Assembly (NCBI GenBank): GCA_016714685.1
Contig: JADKCH010000001.1
Location: forward strand, 248,001 to 312,000
DNA: 64,000 bases
Origin: Candidatus Geothrix odensensis
Lineage (GTDB): Bacteria; Acidobacteriota; Holophagae; Holophagales; Holophagaceae
Direction of reading: 5' to 3'
Of the stretch, positions 43,179 to 54,929 are shown piece after piece. Both the position numbers and the translations under genes were made by a program. The notes under the pieces are model-generated. The model saw nothing but the letters and a program-made list of their open reading frames with translations. It did no database searches and was not told where the DNA came from. Position 1 is the first letter of the stretch. Each line of letters starts with the position of its first letter.

Positions 43179-44288
43179 ATGTCCGATCAACTGCTGGTAT
43201 CCACACGCAAGGGGCTCTTCTCCGCCCGCCGCAAGGGGAAGGGGGCCTGGGCCCTGGAGGAGGTCTTCTTCCTGGGCGACAACGTCTCCCTCAGCATGCG
43301 GGATCCCCGTGACGGCGCCTGGTACGCAGCCCTGGACCACGGCCACTTCGGCGCGAAGCTGCACCGCTCGCGGGACTGCGGCGCCACCTGGGAAGAGGTC
43401 GGCGTGCCCGCCTATCCCGCGCCGCCCGAAGGCCATGTGGAGAAGGATTTCCTGGGCCGCGAGATCCCCTGGCGCCTCATCCGCTTCTGGTGCCTCACGC
43501 CGGGTCTCGCCTCCCAGCCAGGCCTGCTCTGGGCCGGCACGCTGCCCGGCGGGCTCTTCTGGAGCGAGGACCTGGGCGCCACCTGGCAGCTGGTGGAATC
43601 CCTCTGGAACATGCCCGAGCGCCGCAAGTGGATGGGCGGTGGTGCCGACGTGCCCGGCATCCACTCCGTCGTCGTGGATCCGCGCGATGGCAACCGCGTG
43701 GTGGTGGCCGTCTCCAGCGGCGGCGTGTGGCACACCACGGATCGCGGCCAGACCTGGACGGCGCACACGAAGGGCATGCGCGCCGACTACGCGCCGCCTG
43801 AGCTGGTGGAGGCCCCGGAATCCCAGGATCCCCACCGCCTGGTGCAGTGCCCCGCGCAGCCCGACCACTGGTGGGTGCAGCACCACAACGGCATCTTCCG
43901 CAGCACGGACGACGCCCTGAGCTGGACCGAGATCACGGATGTGCAGCCTTCGGTTTTCGGCTTCCCCGTGGTGGTGCATCCAAAGGATCCAGACACGGCC
44001 TGGTTCGTGCCCGCCATCAAGGATGAGAAGCGGATTCCGGTGGAGGGCAGGGTGGTGGTGAATCGCACCCGGGACGGCGGCCGCAGCTTCGAGACTCTGT
44101 CCAAGGGCCTGCCTCAGGGCTGGGCCTACGACCTGGTCTATCGCCACGCGCTGGATCTGGATGCCAGCGGCGAGCGCCTGGCCTTCGGCTCCACCACGGG
44201 TTCGGTGTGGATCAGCGAGAACCAGGGCGACGACTGGCTCACCCTGGCCGAGCACCTGCCACCTGTGCATGCGGTCGTATTCGTCTAG
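43179..44288 (+). CDS. BNR/sialidase-like beta-propeller protein
   Basis: 369 residues with repeated Asp-box-like turns: SEDLGATW, TTDRGQTW, STDDALSW, TRDGGRSF and SENQGDDW, five in all, as in exo-alpha-sialidase and VPS10-like propellers. No signal peptide, so it is probably cytosolic. No sialidase Arg triad is obvious, so glycosidase activity should not be assumed. Its ATG follows the MoaD-like stop by one base with GGAGG upstream. The stop TAG is at the edge of the inverted-repeat element at 44287. Confidence 0.8.
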   Translation: MSDQLLVSTRKGLFSARRKGKGAWALEEVFFLGDNVSLSMRDPRDGAWYAALDHGHFGAKLHRSRDCGATWEEVGVPAYPAPPEGHVEKDFLGREIPWRLIRFWCLTPGLASQPGLLWAGTLPGGLFWSEDLGATWQLVESLWNMPERRKWMGGGADVPGIHSVVVDPRDGNRVVVAVSSGGVWHTTDRGQTWTAHTKGMRADYAPPELVEAPESQDPHRLVQCPAQPDHWWVQHHNGIFRSTDDALSWTEITDVQPSVFGFPVVVHPKDPDTAWFVPAIKDEKRIPVEGRVVVNRTRDGGRSFETLSKGLPQGWAYDLVYRHALDLDASGERLAFGSTTGSVWISENQGDDWLTLAEHLPPVHAVVFV

Positions 44289-44564
44289 GAGCCTGTCCAA
44301 GTAATTGGAATGCCCCGCGCGAGTGGCGCCGCGCGAGCGAGGCCAGGAAGGCGAGGGAGGTGAGGCGTAGCGGGCACTACGCGACCCGAGCCTGACGCAG
44401 CATCGCGACGCGCGCCGCCGCACGCCCTTCGGGATGGCCCCAGGCGGGCGTCCCGCGGCGTCAGGTCCCTTGAACGATGGCACCACATCGCCCTGCGGGC
44501 CCTTCCTTGCGGTGCATCTCGCCTGGGACCATCCCGGGGCGCTCGAATACTTGGACAGGCTCCT
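44287..44564. repeat. MITE-like inverted-repeat element, copy B
   Basis: Terminal repeats AGGAGCCTGTCCAAGTA (44287-44303) and its complement (44548-44564) bound a 278-bp unit. The interior matches copy A closely (GCGAGCGAGGC, GCGTAGCGGGCACTACGC, GGCGTCAGGTCCCTTGAAC, GCGGGCCCTTCCTTGCGGTG), while the terminal repeats are different. It starts inside the TAG stop codon of the BNR gene. Confidence 0.75.
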
Positions 44565-44632
44565 GGGGAGTAGGATCAAGGTTCATCGCGGCGGGGAGCT
44601 CTCGTCCTGCCAGTCCCGCCGATGGAGGACCC

Positions 44633-44893
44633 ATGACCCGCTTCACCCGCACCCTCGTGGCCATGCTGTTCGGCGGCTCGCTGCTGATGGCCCAGCTTCC
44701 CAATCCGCTGAACCTGCCGGACCCCCTGGGCCTGTCCAAGAAGCCCGAGCCGTCCCGCACGGCCCCCCGCGAGGGCCGCCGCGCAGAGCGCAAGCCCAGG
44801 CGCGAGAAACACCGTGACCACGGGAAGCACAAGGGCCAGGAGAAGCACCAGAACCGGGAGCGCGGCGAGCACAAGGGCCAGGGCAAGCACTAG
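44633..44893 (+). CDS. Small exported basic protein
   Basis: 86 residues: signal peptide (LVAMLFGGSLLMAQ), then a Pro-rich start of the mature chain and a C-terminus dense in Lys, Arg and His (KPRREKHRDHGKHKGQEKHQ). GGAGG is well placed. It may bind metal, nucleic acid or acidic polymer, but that rests on composition only. It lies just upstream of a multiheme cytochrome gene. Confidence 0.6.
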   Translation: MTRFTRTLVAMLFGGSLLMAQLPNPLNLPDPLGLSKKPEPSRTAPREGRRAERKPRREKHRDHGKHKGQEKHQNRERGEHKGQGKH

Positions 44894-44920
44894 GAGATTC
44901 CGATTTTTGGAGAGGTATCC

Positions 44921-45598
44921 ATGCGCAGCTTCATCAACCATCGCCTCCGCACCGTAGGGTTCTGCCTCCTGACCGGCTGGGTCCTGGGACTCCAGGGCTG
45001 TGGGCCCAAGGAGGTGCCGCCAGCGACTCCTCCGGCTCCAGCGGCAGAGGTGAAGCCCGGAGCCGCGCCTGCGGGCGCTTCGAACCCTGGCACCCCCGCT
45101 CCAACGCCAGCGGCCAAGCCCGTGGCGCCGCCTGCTGTGCAGCCCGCCGCCACCCCTGCACCCGCAGTGGCGGCCGCCGCGGCGTCCTCAGCACCTGCAC
45201 CGGTCGCCGTGGCCCCGCCGCCCGCGCCCGAGGCAAAACCGGCGGCAGTCCCGGCACCGATCCAGCCGGCAGGTTCCATCGGCGATCCCGGGGGCGAGGT
45301 CGCGGTGAAGCCCGCCAAGGCAGGGCTCAGCAGGGTTGGCAGCAATGCCTGCAAGCTGTGCCACCGCGTCCAGTTCGCCTCCTGGTCGGAGTCCCCCCAC
45401 GCCAAGCGCAACCCGCCCCTGGACTGCGAGGGCTGCCACGGCGCCGGGAGCGAGTACAAGGCCATGGCAACCATGAAGGACCCCGCCAAGGCCAGCGCGG
45501 CCGGACTGGTGCGCCCCGGCGCCCCCTTCTGTGCCACCTGCCACAAGCGAGGCTGGAGCGACGGCCTGCTGAAGAAGGCCCACGCGCACAAGAGCTAG
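44921..45598 (+). CDS. Tri-heme c-type cytochrome lipoprotein
   Basis: 225 residues. A lipoprotein signal with lipobox LQGC at about 20-25, then a long Pro/Ala/Val linker, and a C-terminal heme domain with three CxxCH sites: CKLCH, CEGCH and CATCH. It is probably anchored in the periplasm or outer membrane, carrying electrons. Similar small cytochromes take part in extracellular or respiratory electron flow in Geothrix relatives; the partner is not visible here. A hairpin terminator follows at 45626. Confidence 0.88.
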   Translation: MRSFINHRLRTVGFCLLTGWVLGLQGCGPKEVPPATPPAPAAEVKPGAAPAGASNPGTPAPTPAAKPVAPPAVQPAATPAPAVAAAAASSAPAPVAVAPPPAPEAKPAAVPAPIQPAGSIGDPGGEVAVKPAKAGLSRVGSNACKLCHRVQFASWSESPHAKRNPPLDCEGCHGAGSEYKAMATMKDPAKASAAGLVRPGAPFCATCHKRGWSDGLLKKAHAHKS

Positions 45599-45625
45599 GT
45601 CCAAATCGCGAACCCGTCGAAAAGG

Positions 45626-45651
45626 GGAGGGCGGGATTGCTCCCGCCCTCC
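45626..45651. terminator. Bidirectional terminator between the cytochrome and nrdJ
   Basis: GGAGGGCGGGA and TCCCGCCCTCC arms around a 4-base loop. T-rich tracts follow on both strands (TTCTTTC on plus, CCCTTTTC on minus), serving both convergent genes. Confidence 0.8.
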
Positions 45652-45672
45652 TTCTTTCACTGGTGCCCTGGT

Positions 45673-49067
<3,395 letters not shown>

Positions 49068-49194
49068 GGGGCTGTCCTGCGCAGGGGGTGGAGAAGGACG
49101 GATCAAAAGACATGGCTTTTCCGCGAGGCGTACAAAGCCCTCCCCAGGGGATGGGGGACTTTGAGGTAACCTCTAGGGGTTGTGCCGGGAGAAA

Positions 49195-49223
49195 AGGATG
49201 GCCCCAAGATGTAGGGGTGTCAA
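49195..49223 (-). promoter_or_regulatory. Candidate nrdJ promoter overlapped by an NrdR-box-like palindrome
   Basis: On the minus strand TTGACA (49223-49218) and CATCCT are 17 bp apart. The spacer is CCCCTACATCTTGGGG, an imperfect palindrome resembling NrdR boxes. NrdR normally represses RNR genes when dATP is high. Confidence 0.5.
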
Positions 49224-49433
49224 GGGGAAGCAACCGGATTTTTCCATCGCTTAAAAACGCCCCGGAAATCAGCCACTTTGAGCGTCCATGCCCCTCGGCG
49301 GAGACTCCTTCCGCTGGTGTATCCCGTGTCATCGCGGCTAGGCTGAATTCAAGCCGGGCCCCATGCATCGGGGTGCGATGAACCGGGTCAGGTCGGAAGA
49401 AGCAGCCCTAAGTCGTTCCCCCGAGTGCCGTGG

Positions 49434-49605
49434 CAAGCCCGGCCCTTTTGCGCCTCCTTTTGCGTGGAGCGCGCAGCGCGTGGCCGACGCTGCGGGGCAG
49501 CGTTGGCCAGCAAAAGGAATCGCCGCGGCCCACGAAGCCGCGTAGCGGTTTCGTGGTTGAGAAGATCGCCCGGCAGGGAGCGGCGGATCGCGGCGCTTGC
49601 GGCTT
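49434..49605. repeat. Intergenic repeat unit 1 (about 170 bp)
   Basis: Starts CAAGCCCGGCCCTTTTGCG, has AGCAAAAGGAATC then GCCCACGAAGCCGCG and GTTTCGTGG, and ends near GGCGCTTGCGGC. A diverged copy follows at 49656 with the same order of landmarks. Non-coding. Confidence 0.7.
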
Positions 49606-49655
49606 GCGCTCTCGAATCGGCACTGGCCTGCGCTCCCAGTGGGTCGCGCACGTAG

Positions 49656-49830
49656 CAAGCCCGGCCCTTCTGCGCTTCCATTTGCGTGAAGCGCGAAGCG
49701 CGAGTCGAACGAGGCTAAATGCCTAGTTCGACAGCAAAAGGAATCACCACAGCCCACGAGGCCGCGCAGCGGATTCGTGGATGAGGACGCCCGGCAGGGA
49801 GGAGCGGCTGGACGGGCGGCACCTGCGGCC
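49656..49830. repeat. Intergenic repeat unit 2 (about 175 bp)
   Basis: Parallels unit 1 at a 222-bp offset: CAAGCCCGGCCCTTCTGCG, AGCAAAAGGAATC, GCCCACGAGGCCGCG, ATTCGTGG, CCCGGCAGGGA. An internal palindrome GTCGAACGAGGC/GCCTAGTTCGAC replaces the hairpin GCCGACGCTG/CAGCGTTGGC in unit 1. The rest of the 49224-50055 gap shows no other feature. Confidence 0.7.
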
Positions 49831-50055
49831 GGCGTGTGCGAGGACCAGCCTGGCCCGGGGAATAAATAATCCAACTTGGGGCTCGACAGGTTGAATGCTG
49901 ACCTTAGCCTTCCTGTCATGAATCCGATTGGCCTGGCGCCGCACCCTTCCGACCAACCAGCCCTGGGCGCCCCTGGGCCTGGAGTTCCCTGCTCCTGTCC
50001 GGAACCGGGGTGAGCGCGACCGCCCGCCTGGGCTGGGAATGAACCGGAGCTGACG

Positions 50056-50517
50056 ATGACCAAAGTGACCCCCTTCCTGATGTTCAACGACCAGCTCGAG
50101 GCTGCGATCGCGTTCTACACCGCGACCTTCCCGGATTCCGAGGTCAGGCAGGTGTCGCGCACGGGCCAGGATGGCGCCATCACGGCTGCCCAGTTCGTCG
50201 TCGGTGGCCAGGCCTTCATGGGCTACAACGGCGGGCCGTACTTCACGTTCTCGCAGGGCTTCTCGCTCTTCGTGGACTGCGAGGATCAGGCCGAGGTCGA
50301 CGGGTACTGGGACAGGCTCGTCACTGCGGGAGCCACGCCCTCCCAGTGCGGCTGGATCACCGATCCGTTCGGGGTCACCTGGCAGATCGTCCCCCGGCGC
50401 TTCATGGAGCTGATCGCCGACCCGAACCCCAGGAAGGTCCAGGGGGTCATGGCGGCGATGATGGAGATGGTGAAGCTGGACGTGGCCGCGCTGGAGAAGG
50501 CCTACGAGGAGGCCTAG
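50056..50517 (+). CDS. VOC/PhnB-like protein (3-demethylubiquinone methyltransferase-like fold)
   Basis: 153 residues: KVTPFLMFNDQLEAAIAFY at the start, FMGYNGGPYFTFSQGFSLFVDC in the middle and GWITDPFGVTWQIVPRRFMEL toward the end, the PhnB/3-dmu-9_3-mt family of the VOC superfamily. Members are dimeric; catalytic role is usually unknown despite the name. It lies alone after the repeat-rich gap and is convergent with the next gene. Confidence 0.88.
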   Translation: MTKVTPFLMFNDQLEAAIAFYTATFPDSEVRQVSRTGQDGAITAAQFVVGGQAFMGYNGGPYFTFSQGFSLFVDCEDQAEVDGYWDRLVTAGATPSQCGWITDPFGVTWQIVPRRFMELIADPNPRKVQGVMAAMMEMVKLDVAALEKAYEEA

Positions 50518-50538
50518 CCCAAGGGTTGCGGACCACCG

Positions 50539-51411
50539 CTATTTCTGGGGACGTGCCTTGGGCCTGGTGCCAGCCCGGCACACGGTGTAGAGCGGACACG
50601 CCGCACAGGTGCCGCGCTTGCGAACGCCGGGGCAGTCGCCCAGGATGCCCAGGTGGCTTAGGGCGAAGTCGTAGCGCAGGGGATCGACGGGGTCCAGGCG
50701 GCGCAGGGCCTCGGTGATCTCCTGGGCCATCTTCCCGTCCGGGGTGGCGCGGCGGCTGAGGCCAATGAAACGCGAAACCCGCGCCACGTGGGTATCCAGG
50801 GGGATGACCAGCCCCTGGGCGGGATAGCGGGTCCAGAGGCCGAGATCGGGCCATCCGCCGCGCACCATCCAGCGCAGGAACATGCGCCAGCGCTTGCAGG
50901 CGGCCCCTTCCAGGGGGTCGGGCAGGGAGAAGCGGGCCCCGTACGAGGTCGGCAGCTCCATGCGGAGCCGCTGCACCAGGCGGGAGAGGGCCTCGTCGGG
51001 CTGTTCCCTCGAGCGGGGCAGGAGGTGGACCTCCAGGCCCGCGCCGCTTTCCGCATCCAGCTGCTTCCAGGCCAGCAGCCAGGCCACCAGGTCCGGGCCC
51101 GTGTGGAAGCGCCAGGCCCAGTCCTCCAGGGCGCGGGTGAGTTCCTTCCGCGCGGCCGCGACGCTGCGTTCCCTCAGCCAGTCGGCGGGCCGCGCGCCGA
51201 GGGGCGCCAGGACGCCCTTCACGGCCCGGATCATGGGGTCCACCCGCCCATAGGCCAGGTGGGCGGCCACGAAGGCGGCGACCTCCCGGTCAAGGGGGGA
51301 CCCGTAGGCGAGGACGATGCTGAGGGGATCCCTCTCGAGGGCCCCGGCCGTGTCGTAGCGGGCGCAAAGTCCATCCAGGCGGGCCTTCAGGGCAGTCGTC
51401 GCGGTCGCCAT
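50539..51411 (-). CDS. TIGR02757 family protein (HhH-GPD-like, Fe-S)
   Basis: 290 residues. SIVLAYGSPLDREVAAFVAAHLAYGRV near the N-terminus and VIPLDTHVARVSRFIGL followed by a C-terminal cysteine set CPGVRKRGTCAACPLYTVC (C-x8-C-x2-C-x5-C) match TIGR02757/DUF2400. The fold resembles endonuclease III-type glycosylases, whose 4Fe-4S cluster has a similar arrangement. Substrate unknown; a DNA repair role is only suggested. Confidence 0.82.
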   Translation of the reverse strand: MATATTALKARLDGLCARYDTAGALERDPLSIVLAYGSPLDREVAAFVAAHLAYGRVDPMIRAVKGVLAPLGARPADWLRERSVAAARKELTRALEDWAWRFHTGPDLVAWLLAWKQLDAESGAGLEVHLLPRSREQPDEALSRLVQRLRMELPTSYGARFSLPDPLEGAACKRWRMFLRWMVRGGWPDLGLWTRYPAQGLVIPLDTHVARVSRFIGLSRRATPDGKMAQEITEALRRLDPVDPLRYDFALSHLGILGDCPGVRKRGTCAACPLYTVCRAGTRPKARPQK

Positions 51412-51549
51412 GGGGCCAGTGTCCCAGGATCGCCAATGGTGATGGCCCGGAAAAACCCCGCCTCGTGCCTAAAATCACTATGTAGATGAAGCACTTCCCG
51501 TTAGTCTGGTGAGCGGTGGCCCGTGGCCCCTCTGGAGAAACAACCGCAC

Positions 51550-51951
51550 ATGATGAACCTGCGTGGCCTTGGCAACCTGGCGAAGATCCTCGAAGAAGCC
51601 GCAAAACCTGATTCCGTGTTGCGGGAAGACCGTGAAAAGCCGAAGCCGAAGGTTCTCAAGAAGGGTGAGAAGGCCGGGAACATCCGGGTCATCGATCCCA
51701 AGCGGAAGCTCTGGTACGAGAAGCGCCTGAAGGAGATCACCGCCAAGGCCGCTCCCGCCGAGGAATCCGCCTCCGGACCCGTGAGCGCCCCGGTGGTGCC
51801 CGCCGCGCCGGCCCTGGCCAGGAACGCGGCCTCCCTGCTGGGCGGCTCCCTGCTGCAGACCCTGGCCGCCGCCAAGGACGCGAAGCCCAAGGCCGAGGGC
51901 CAGAAGCGCTCCGAGGCCTGGCGCCGCAAGCCCGGCGAGTCGATCTTCTAG
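51550..51951 (+). CDS. Hypothetical protein with basic N-terminal and Ala-rich C-terminal parts
   Basis: About 133 residues, MMNLRGLGNLAKILEEAAK at the start, a Lys-rich middle (REKPKPKVLKKGEKAGN), then an Ala/Pro-rich stretch and a basic end (EAWRRKPGESIF). No signal peptide or known motif. ATG 51550 was preferred over an upstream GTG at 51523. A strong terminator at 51971 follows, so it is expressed as a single gene. Confidence 0.55.
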   Translation: MMNLRGLGNLAKILEEAAKPDSVLREDREKPKPKVLKKGEKAGNIRVIDPKRKLWYEKRLKEITAKAAPAEESASGPVSAPVVPAAPALARNAASLLGGSLLQTLAAAKDAKPKAEGQKRSEAWRRKPGESIF

Positions 51952-51970
51952 ACCCATTCATCCTCCCGGC

Positions 51971-52001
51971 GAAACCGAGGCGGCTTGGCCGCCTCGGTTT
52001 C
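51971..52001. terminator. Bidirectional terminator
   Basis: GAAACCGAGGCGG pairs with CCGCCTCGGTTTC around a short TTGG-type loop. GTTTGT follows on plus; an A/T tract is absent on minus, so the plus-strand gene is the main user. Confidence 0.8.
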
Positions 52002-52029
52002 GTTTGTGCGGGGCGGTACGTGCCGCGCC

Positions 52030-52551
52030 TCAAACAGAGGTGGGTGCAGGCCTCAAATACTTCCGCCCGATCCAGGTGGCGGCGAGGGGCCGCTCGAAGC
52101 GGCCCTGGCGAAGGTCACCGAGGGCCAGGAGCGCCAGGTCCAACACGGGCGTGGTGCCGTCCAGGGTGCCGTCGCCCAGGCGGGCGCCGATGTCACTGCG
52201 CGGGATGGCGCGGATCCCATCCGCCAGCCGCACCAGCACGGCCTGCGGATCCTCCAGGGCCAGGCCCAGCTTTGCCGTGAGCTGGTTCACGCCGCGCAGC
52301 ATGCCATCGATGGCGCAACCGGAGGGCTCGGTGGCGAGGGTGGGTTCAGCCACGGCCAGGATGCGGCGCTCCAGGAGCGTCCAGGCGCCCTGGTACTGCA
52401 CGCCCTTGTGCCGCCAGCGCCCCAGGAGGCTCTCCACCTCCGGCGCCAGGACCGCCGCCTCAGTGTCGTGGGTCAGGGCCAGCAGCCAGAGCCGGGCGTC
52501 GTCGGGCAGGTGGGCGAAGGCGGACAGGTGGGCAGGGACGGGCATGGGCAC
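52030..52551 (-). CDS. Conserved hypothetical protein with SGC-ID motif
   Basis: 173 residues, DDARLWLLALTHD near the start, LGRWRHKGVQYQGAWTLLER, and EPSGCAIDGMLRGVNQL, followed by a helical tail. A similar short protein is often mislabelled as an ABC transporter ATPase, but no Walker motifs are present. Function unknown. Convergent with the preceding gene and divergent from hemH. Confidence 0.6.
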   Translation of the reverse strand: MPMPVPAHLSAFAHLPDDARLWLLALTHDTEAAVLAPEVESLLGRWRHKGVQYQGAWTLLERRILAVAEPTLATEPSGCAIDGMLRGVNQLTAKLGLALEDPQAVLVRLADGIRAIPRSDIGARLGDGTLDGTTPVLDLALLALGDLRQGRFERPLAATWIGRKYLRPAPTSV

Positions 52552-52671
52552 TCCAGGTGTTGGAACAGTCTATGGGATGCCGGCGGTTCCGCGGCCGTGC
52601 CGACTTCTGTCACGCCCCGTCCAGGCTTCCGTGACGAAAGTGGTGGGCCGCCTCGCGTAAGGTGGAGGACG

Positions 52672-53619
52672 ATGCGCGACACGGCCCTTCTCCTCCTCAA
52701 TCTCGGCGGTCCCGTGAACCTGGGGCAGGTGGAGCCTTTCCTGGCCGCCCTCTTCGGGGACCGCGACCTCATCAAGCTGCCGGGGCCTGCCTGGCTGCAG
52801 CCGCCCCTGGCCCGGCTCATCGCCCGTCTGCGGGCCCCCAGCGCCAAGGGCCGCTACGCCGAGATCGGCGGCGGGTCGCCGCTGCTGCGGGAGAGCGCCT
52901 ACCAGGCTGCGGCGCTGCGCACGGCCCTGCGCGCCGCGGGCCGCGAGGAAGCCGTGAAGCTCTGCTTCCGCTGCACGGCCCCCCGGGCCAAGGGCCTGCT
53001 GCAGGCGCTCAAGCGCCAGGGCATCCGCAAGCTGGTGCCAGTGACGCTCTACCCCCATGACTGCCGCGCCACCACCGGCTCGAGCCTGCGGGAACTGGCC
53101 ATCGAAGCCGCGAAAGTCGGCATGGAGCTGCTGCCGGGGGTGGAGCACTACGCCACGGATCCCGACTACCTGGACGCGCTGGAGCGGCCCCTGCGCGTGG
53201 CCCTGGAGGAGCTGCCGGGCGCCACGGTGATCTTCAGCGCCCACAGCCTGCCCGTGCGTCAGATCGAGGCGGGGGATCCCTACGAGACGGAAATCCACGC
53301 CACCTGCGATGCCCTCAAGGCCAGGATCGGCGAGCTGCCCGGCGGGTACCTGCTGGCCTACCAGAGCCGGACGGGACCTGTGCGCTGGCTGGAGCCGCCG
53401 CTGAAGGCGGTGCTGGAGTCCATGGGTGGCAAGGATGTCATCGTGGTGCCCGTGAGCTTCGTCACCGAGCACATCGAGACCCTGCACGAGCTCGACATCG
53501 AGTACCGCCACGTGGCCGACCAGGCCGGCATCCGCACCTACCGCCGCGTGGCGCCCCCGGGCACCGATCCTTCGTACATCCGCTGCCTCACCCGGCGCGT
53601 CCTGGAGATCCTCCCATGA
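52672..53619 (+). CDS. hemH: Ferrochelatase
   Basis: Inserts Fe2+ into protoporphyrin IX or, in some lineages, coproporphyrin III. 315 residues with LLLLNLGGPVNLGQV, YAEIGGGSPLLRES, VIFSAHSLPVRQIEAGDPY (the metal-site His) and VVPVSFVTEHIETLHELDIEY (catalytic Glu/His). GGAGG precedes the ATG. Its stop overlaps the hemG start in ATGA, so the last two heme steps are coupled. Confidence 0.95.
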   Translation: MRDTALLLLNLGGPVNLGQVEPFLAALFGDRDLIKLPGPAWLQPPLARLIARLRAPSAKGRYAEIGGGSPLLRESAYQAAALRTALRAAGREEAVKLCFRCTAPRAKGLLQALKRQGIRKLVPVTLYPHDCRATTGSSLRELAIEAAKVGMELLPGVEHYATDPDYLDALERPLRVALEELPGATVIFSAHSLPVRQIEAGDPYETEIHATCDALKARIGELPGGYLLAYQSRTGPVRWLEPPLKAVLESMGGKDVIVVPVSFVTEHIETLHELDIEYRHVADQAGIRTYRRVAPPGTDPSYIRCLTRRVLEILP

Positions 53620-54875
53620 GCACCCTGATCCTCGGCGGCGGCGTCACGGGCCTGGCCGCGGCCTGGCACCTGCAGCAGCGCGGCGAAGCGGTGGAAGTGT
53701 GGGAGGCCGGCGCCAGCGTCGGCGGCTGGATGAAGACGCTGCCCTGGGAGGGCGGCCACTTCGAGACCGGCCCCCAGGGCGTGCTCTGGCAGAAGGGCAC
53801 CGCGGTGGACCGCCTCTTCAGCGCCATCGATCTGCCGTTCAAATCTCCGGGCACCGGCGCCCGCTGGGTGGGGAAGGGCGGCCGCCTCATCCCCGTGCCG
53901 GCCTCGCCCGTGGGCTTGATGACCTCCCCCCTGATGCCGCTCGGCGCCAAGCTCCGCATGATGCTGGAGCCCTTCCAGCCCGTTCGGCCCGCCGAGCCCG
54001 AGGAGGGCTTGAGCGCCTTCATCGCCCGCCGCCTGGGCAAGGGCGTGGCCACGGAGTTGCTGCCGGCCATGGTGGCCGGCGTGCTGGCGGCGCCGCCGGA
54101 GATCCTTTCCGTGGATGCCATCCCCAAGCTGCGCCAGTGGGAGGCCACGGGCAGCCTTGTGAACGGCATCCGCAAGAGCGGTGTGAGCCACATGGTGGTG
54201 CCCGAGGGCGGCATGGGCCAGCTGCCCATCCGGCTGGCGGCGAAGCTCCCCGCCGTTCGCACCGGCCTGCGCGCCGAGCGCCTGGAGGCCCTGCCCGGGG
54301 GCCGCTGGCGCGCAAGCGGGGGCGGCGAGGTGCGCGAGGCGGACCGCGTGGTGCTGGCCCTGCCGGCCTTCGAGGCCGCCCTGCTGCTGGGTGCGGTGGC
54401 GCCCCAGAGTGCCGATGCGCTGGCGGCCATCCCTTATACCTCCGTGGACCTCTGGCACAGCCGGCACGCGCCGCTGCCCGCCCTGAAGGACAGCTTCGGC
54501 TTCCTCATCCATCCGCCGGAAGGCCGGGGCTACCTCGGCTCCCTGGTGCCCTCCTGGATGGATCCCCAGAGCGCCCCCGAGGGCCTCATGCAGCTGCGCA
54601 GCTTCATCGGCGGCGCCTTCGGCAAGCCCGCGGACCTGGATGCCTGGGAGGGCATCGCCGCCCGCCTGAAGCACTGGATCCCCACCCTCGGCGAGGCCAG
54701 CGCCGTGCGTCACGAGCGCGCCGAGCGGGCCATCCCGCGTCCCGAACTTGGTCACCGCGCCCGCGTGCAGACCGCGCTGGCAGGATTGCCCTCCGGTCTG
54801 GACTGGCTGAGCAATGCGCGGTTCGGCCCCGGCGTGCGCGACATCCTCGAAGGCCTGGAAACCTGGGCGTTCTGA
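53616..54875 (+). CDS. hemG: Protoporphyrinogen oxidase, HemY-type
   Basis: FAD-dependent oxidase of 419 residues. N-terminal FAD motif LILGGGVTGLAAAWHL with the GG doublet, then VWEAGASVGGWMKT and FETGPQGVLW. The C-terminal SGLDWLSNARFGPGVRDIL closes the FAD site. It oxidises protoporphyrinogen IX (or coproporphyrinogen III) with oxygen. Direct overlap with hemH supports this assignment. Shorter than most HemY proteins by about 40 residues. Confidence 0.92.
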   Translation: MSTLILGGGVTGLAAAWHLQQRGEAVEVWEAGASVGGWMKTLPWEGGHFETGPQGVLWQKGTAVDRLFSAIDLPFKSPGTGARWVGKGGRLIPVPASPVGLMTSPLMPLGAKLRMMLEPFQPVRPAEPEEGLSAFIARRLGKGVATELLPAMVAGVLAAPPEILSVDAIPKLRQWEATGSLVNGIRKSGVSHMVVPEGGMGQLPIRLAAKLPAVRTGLRAERLEALPGGRWRASGGGEVREADRVVLALPAFEAALLLGAVAPQSADALAAIPYTSVDLWHSRHAPLPALKDSFGFLIHPPEGRGYLGSLVPSWMDPQSAPEGLMQLRSFIGGAFGKPADLDAWEGIAARLKHWIPTLGEASAVRHERAERAIPRPELGHRARVQTALAGLPSGLDWLSNARFGPGVRDILEGLETWAF

Positions 54876-54929
54876 ATCCACACCCATCCTGAGACTGGTA
54901 GCATGGCCTGAAATTTCAAGGGGGTGGCC

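Noticed and set aside
43179..44288. Functional sialidase
   Set aside because: Asp boxes alone do not imply activity; the catalytic Arg triad was not found and there is no signal peptide.
49068..49340. Cobalamin riboswitch upstream of nrdJ
   Set aside because: No B12-box-like conserved core was seen; only a promoter and palindromes.
49338..50087. 249-residue minus-strand frame in the intergenic gap
   Set aside because: Built from the repeated DNA units and lacks any family signature or ribosome-binding site.
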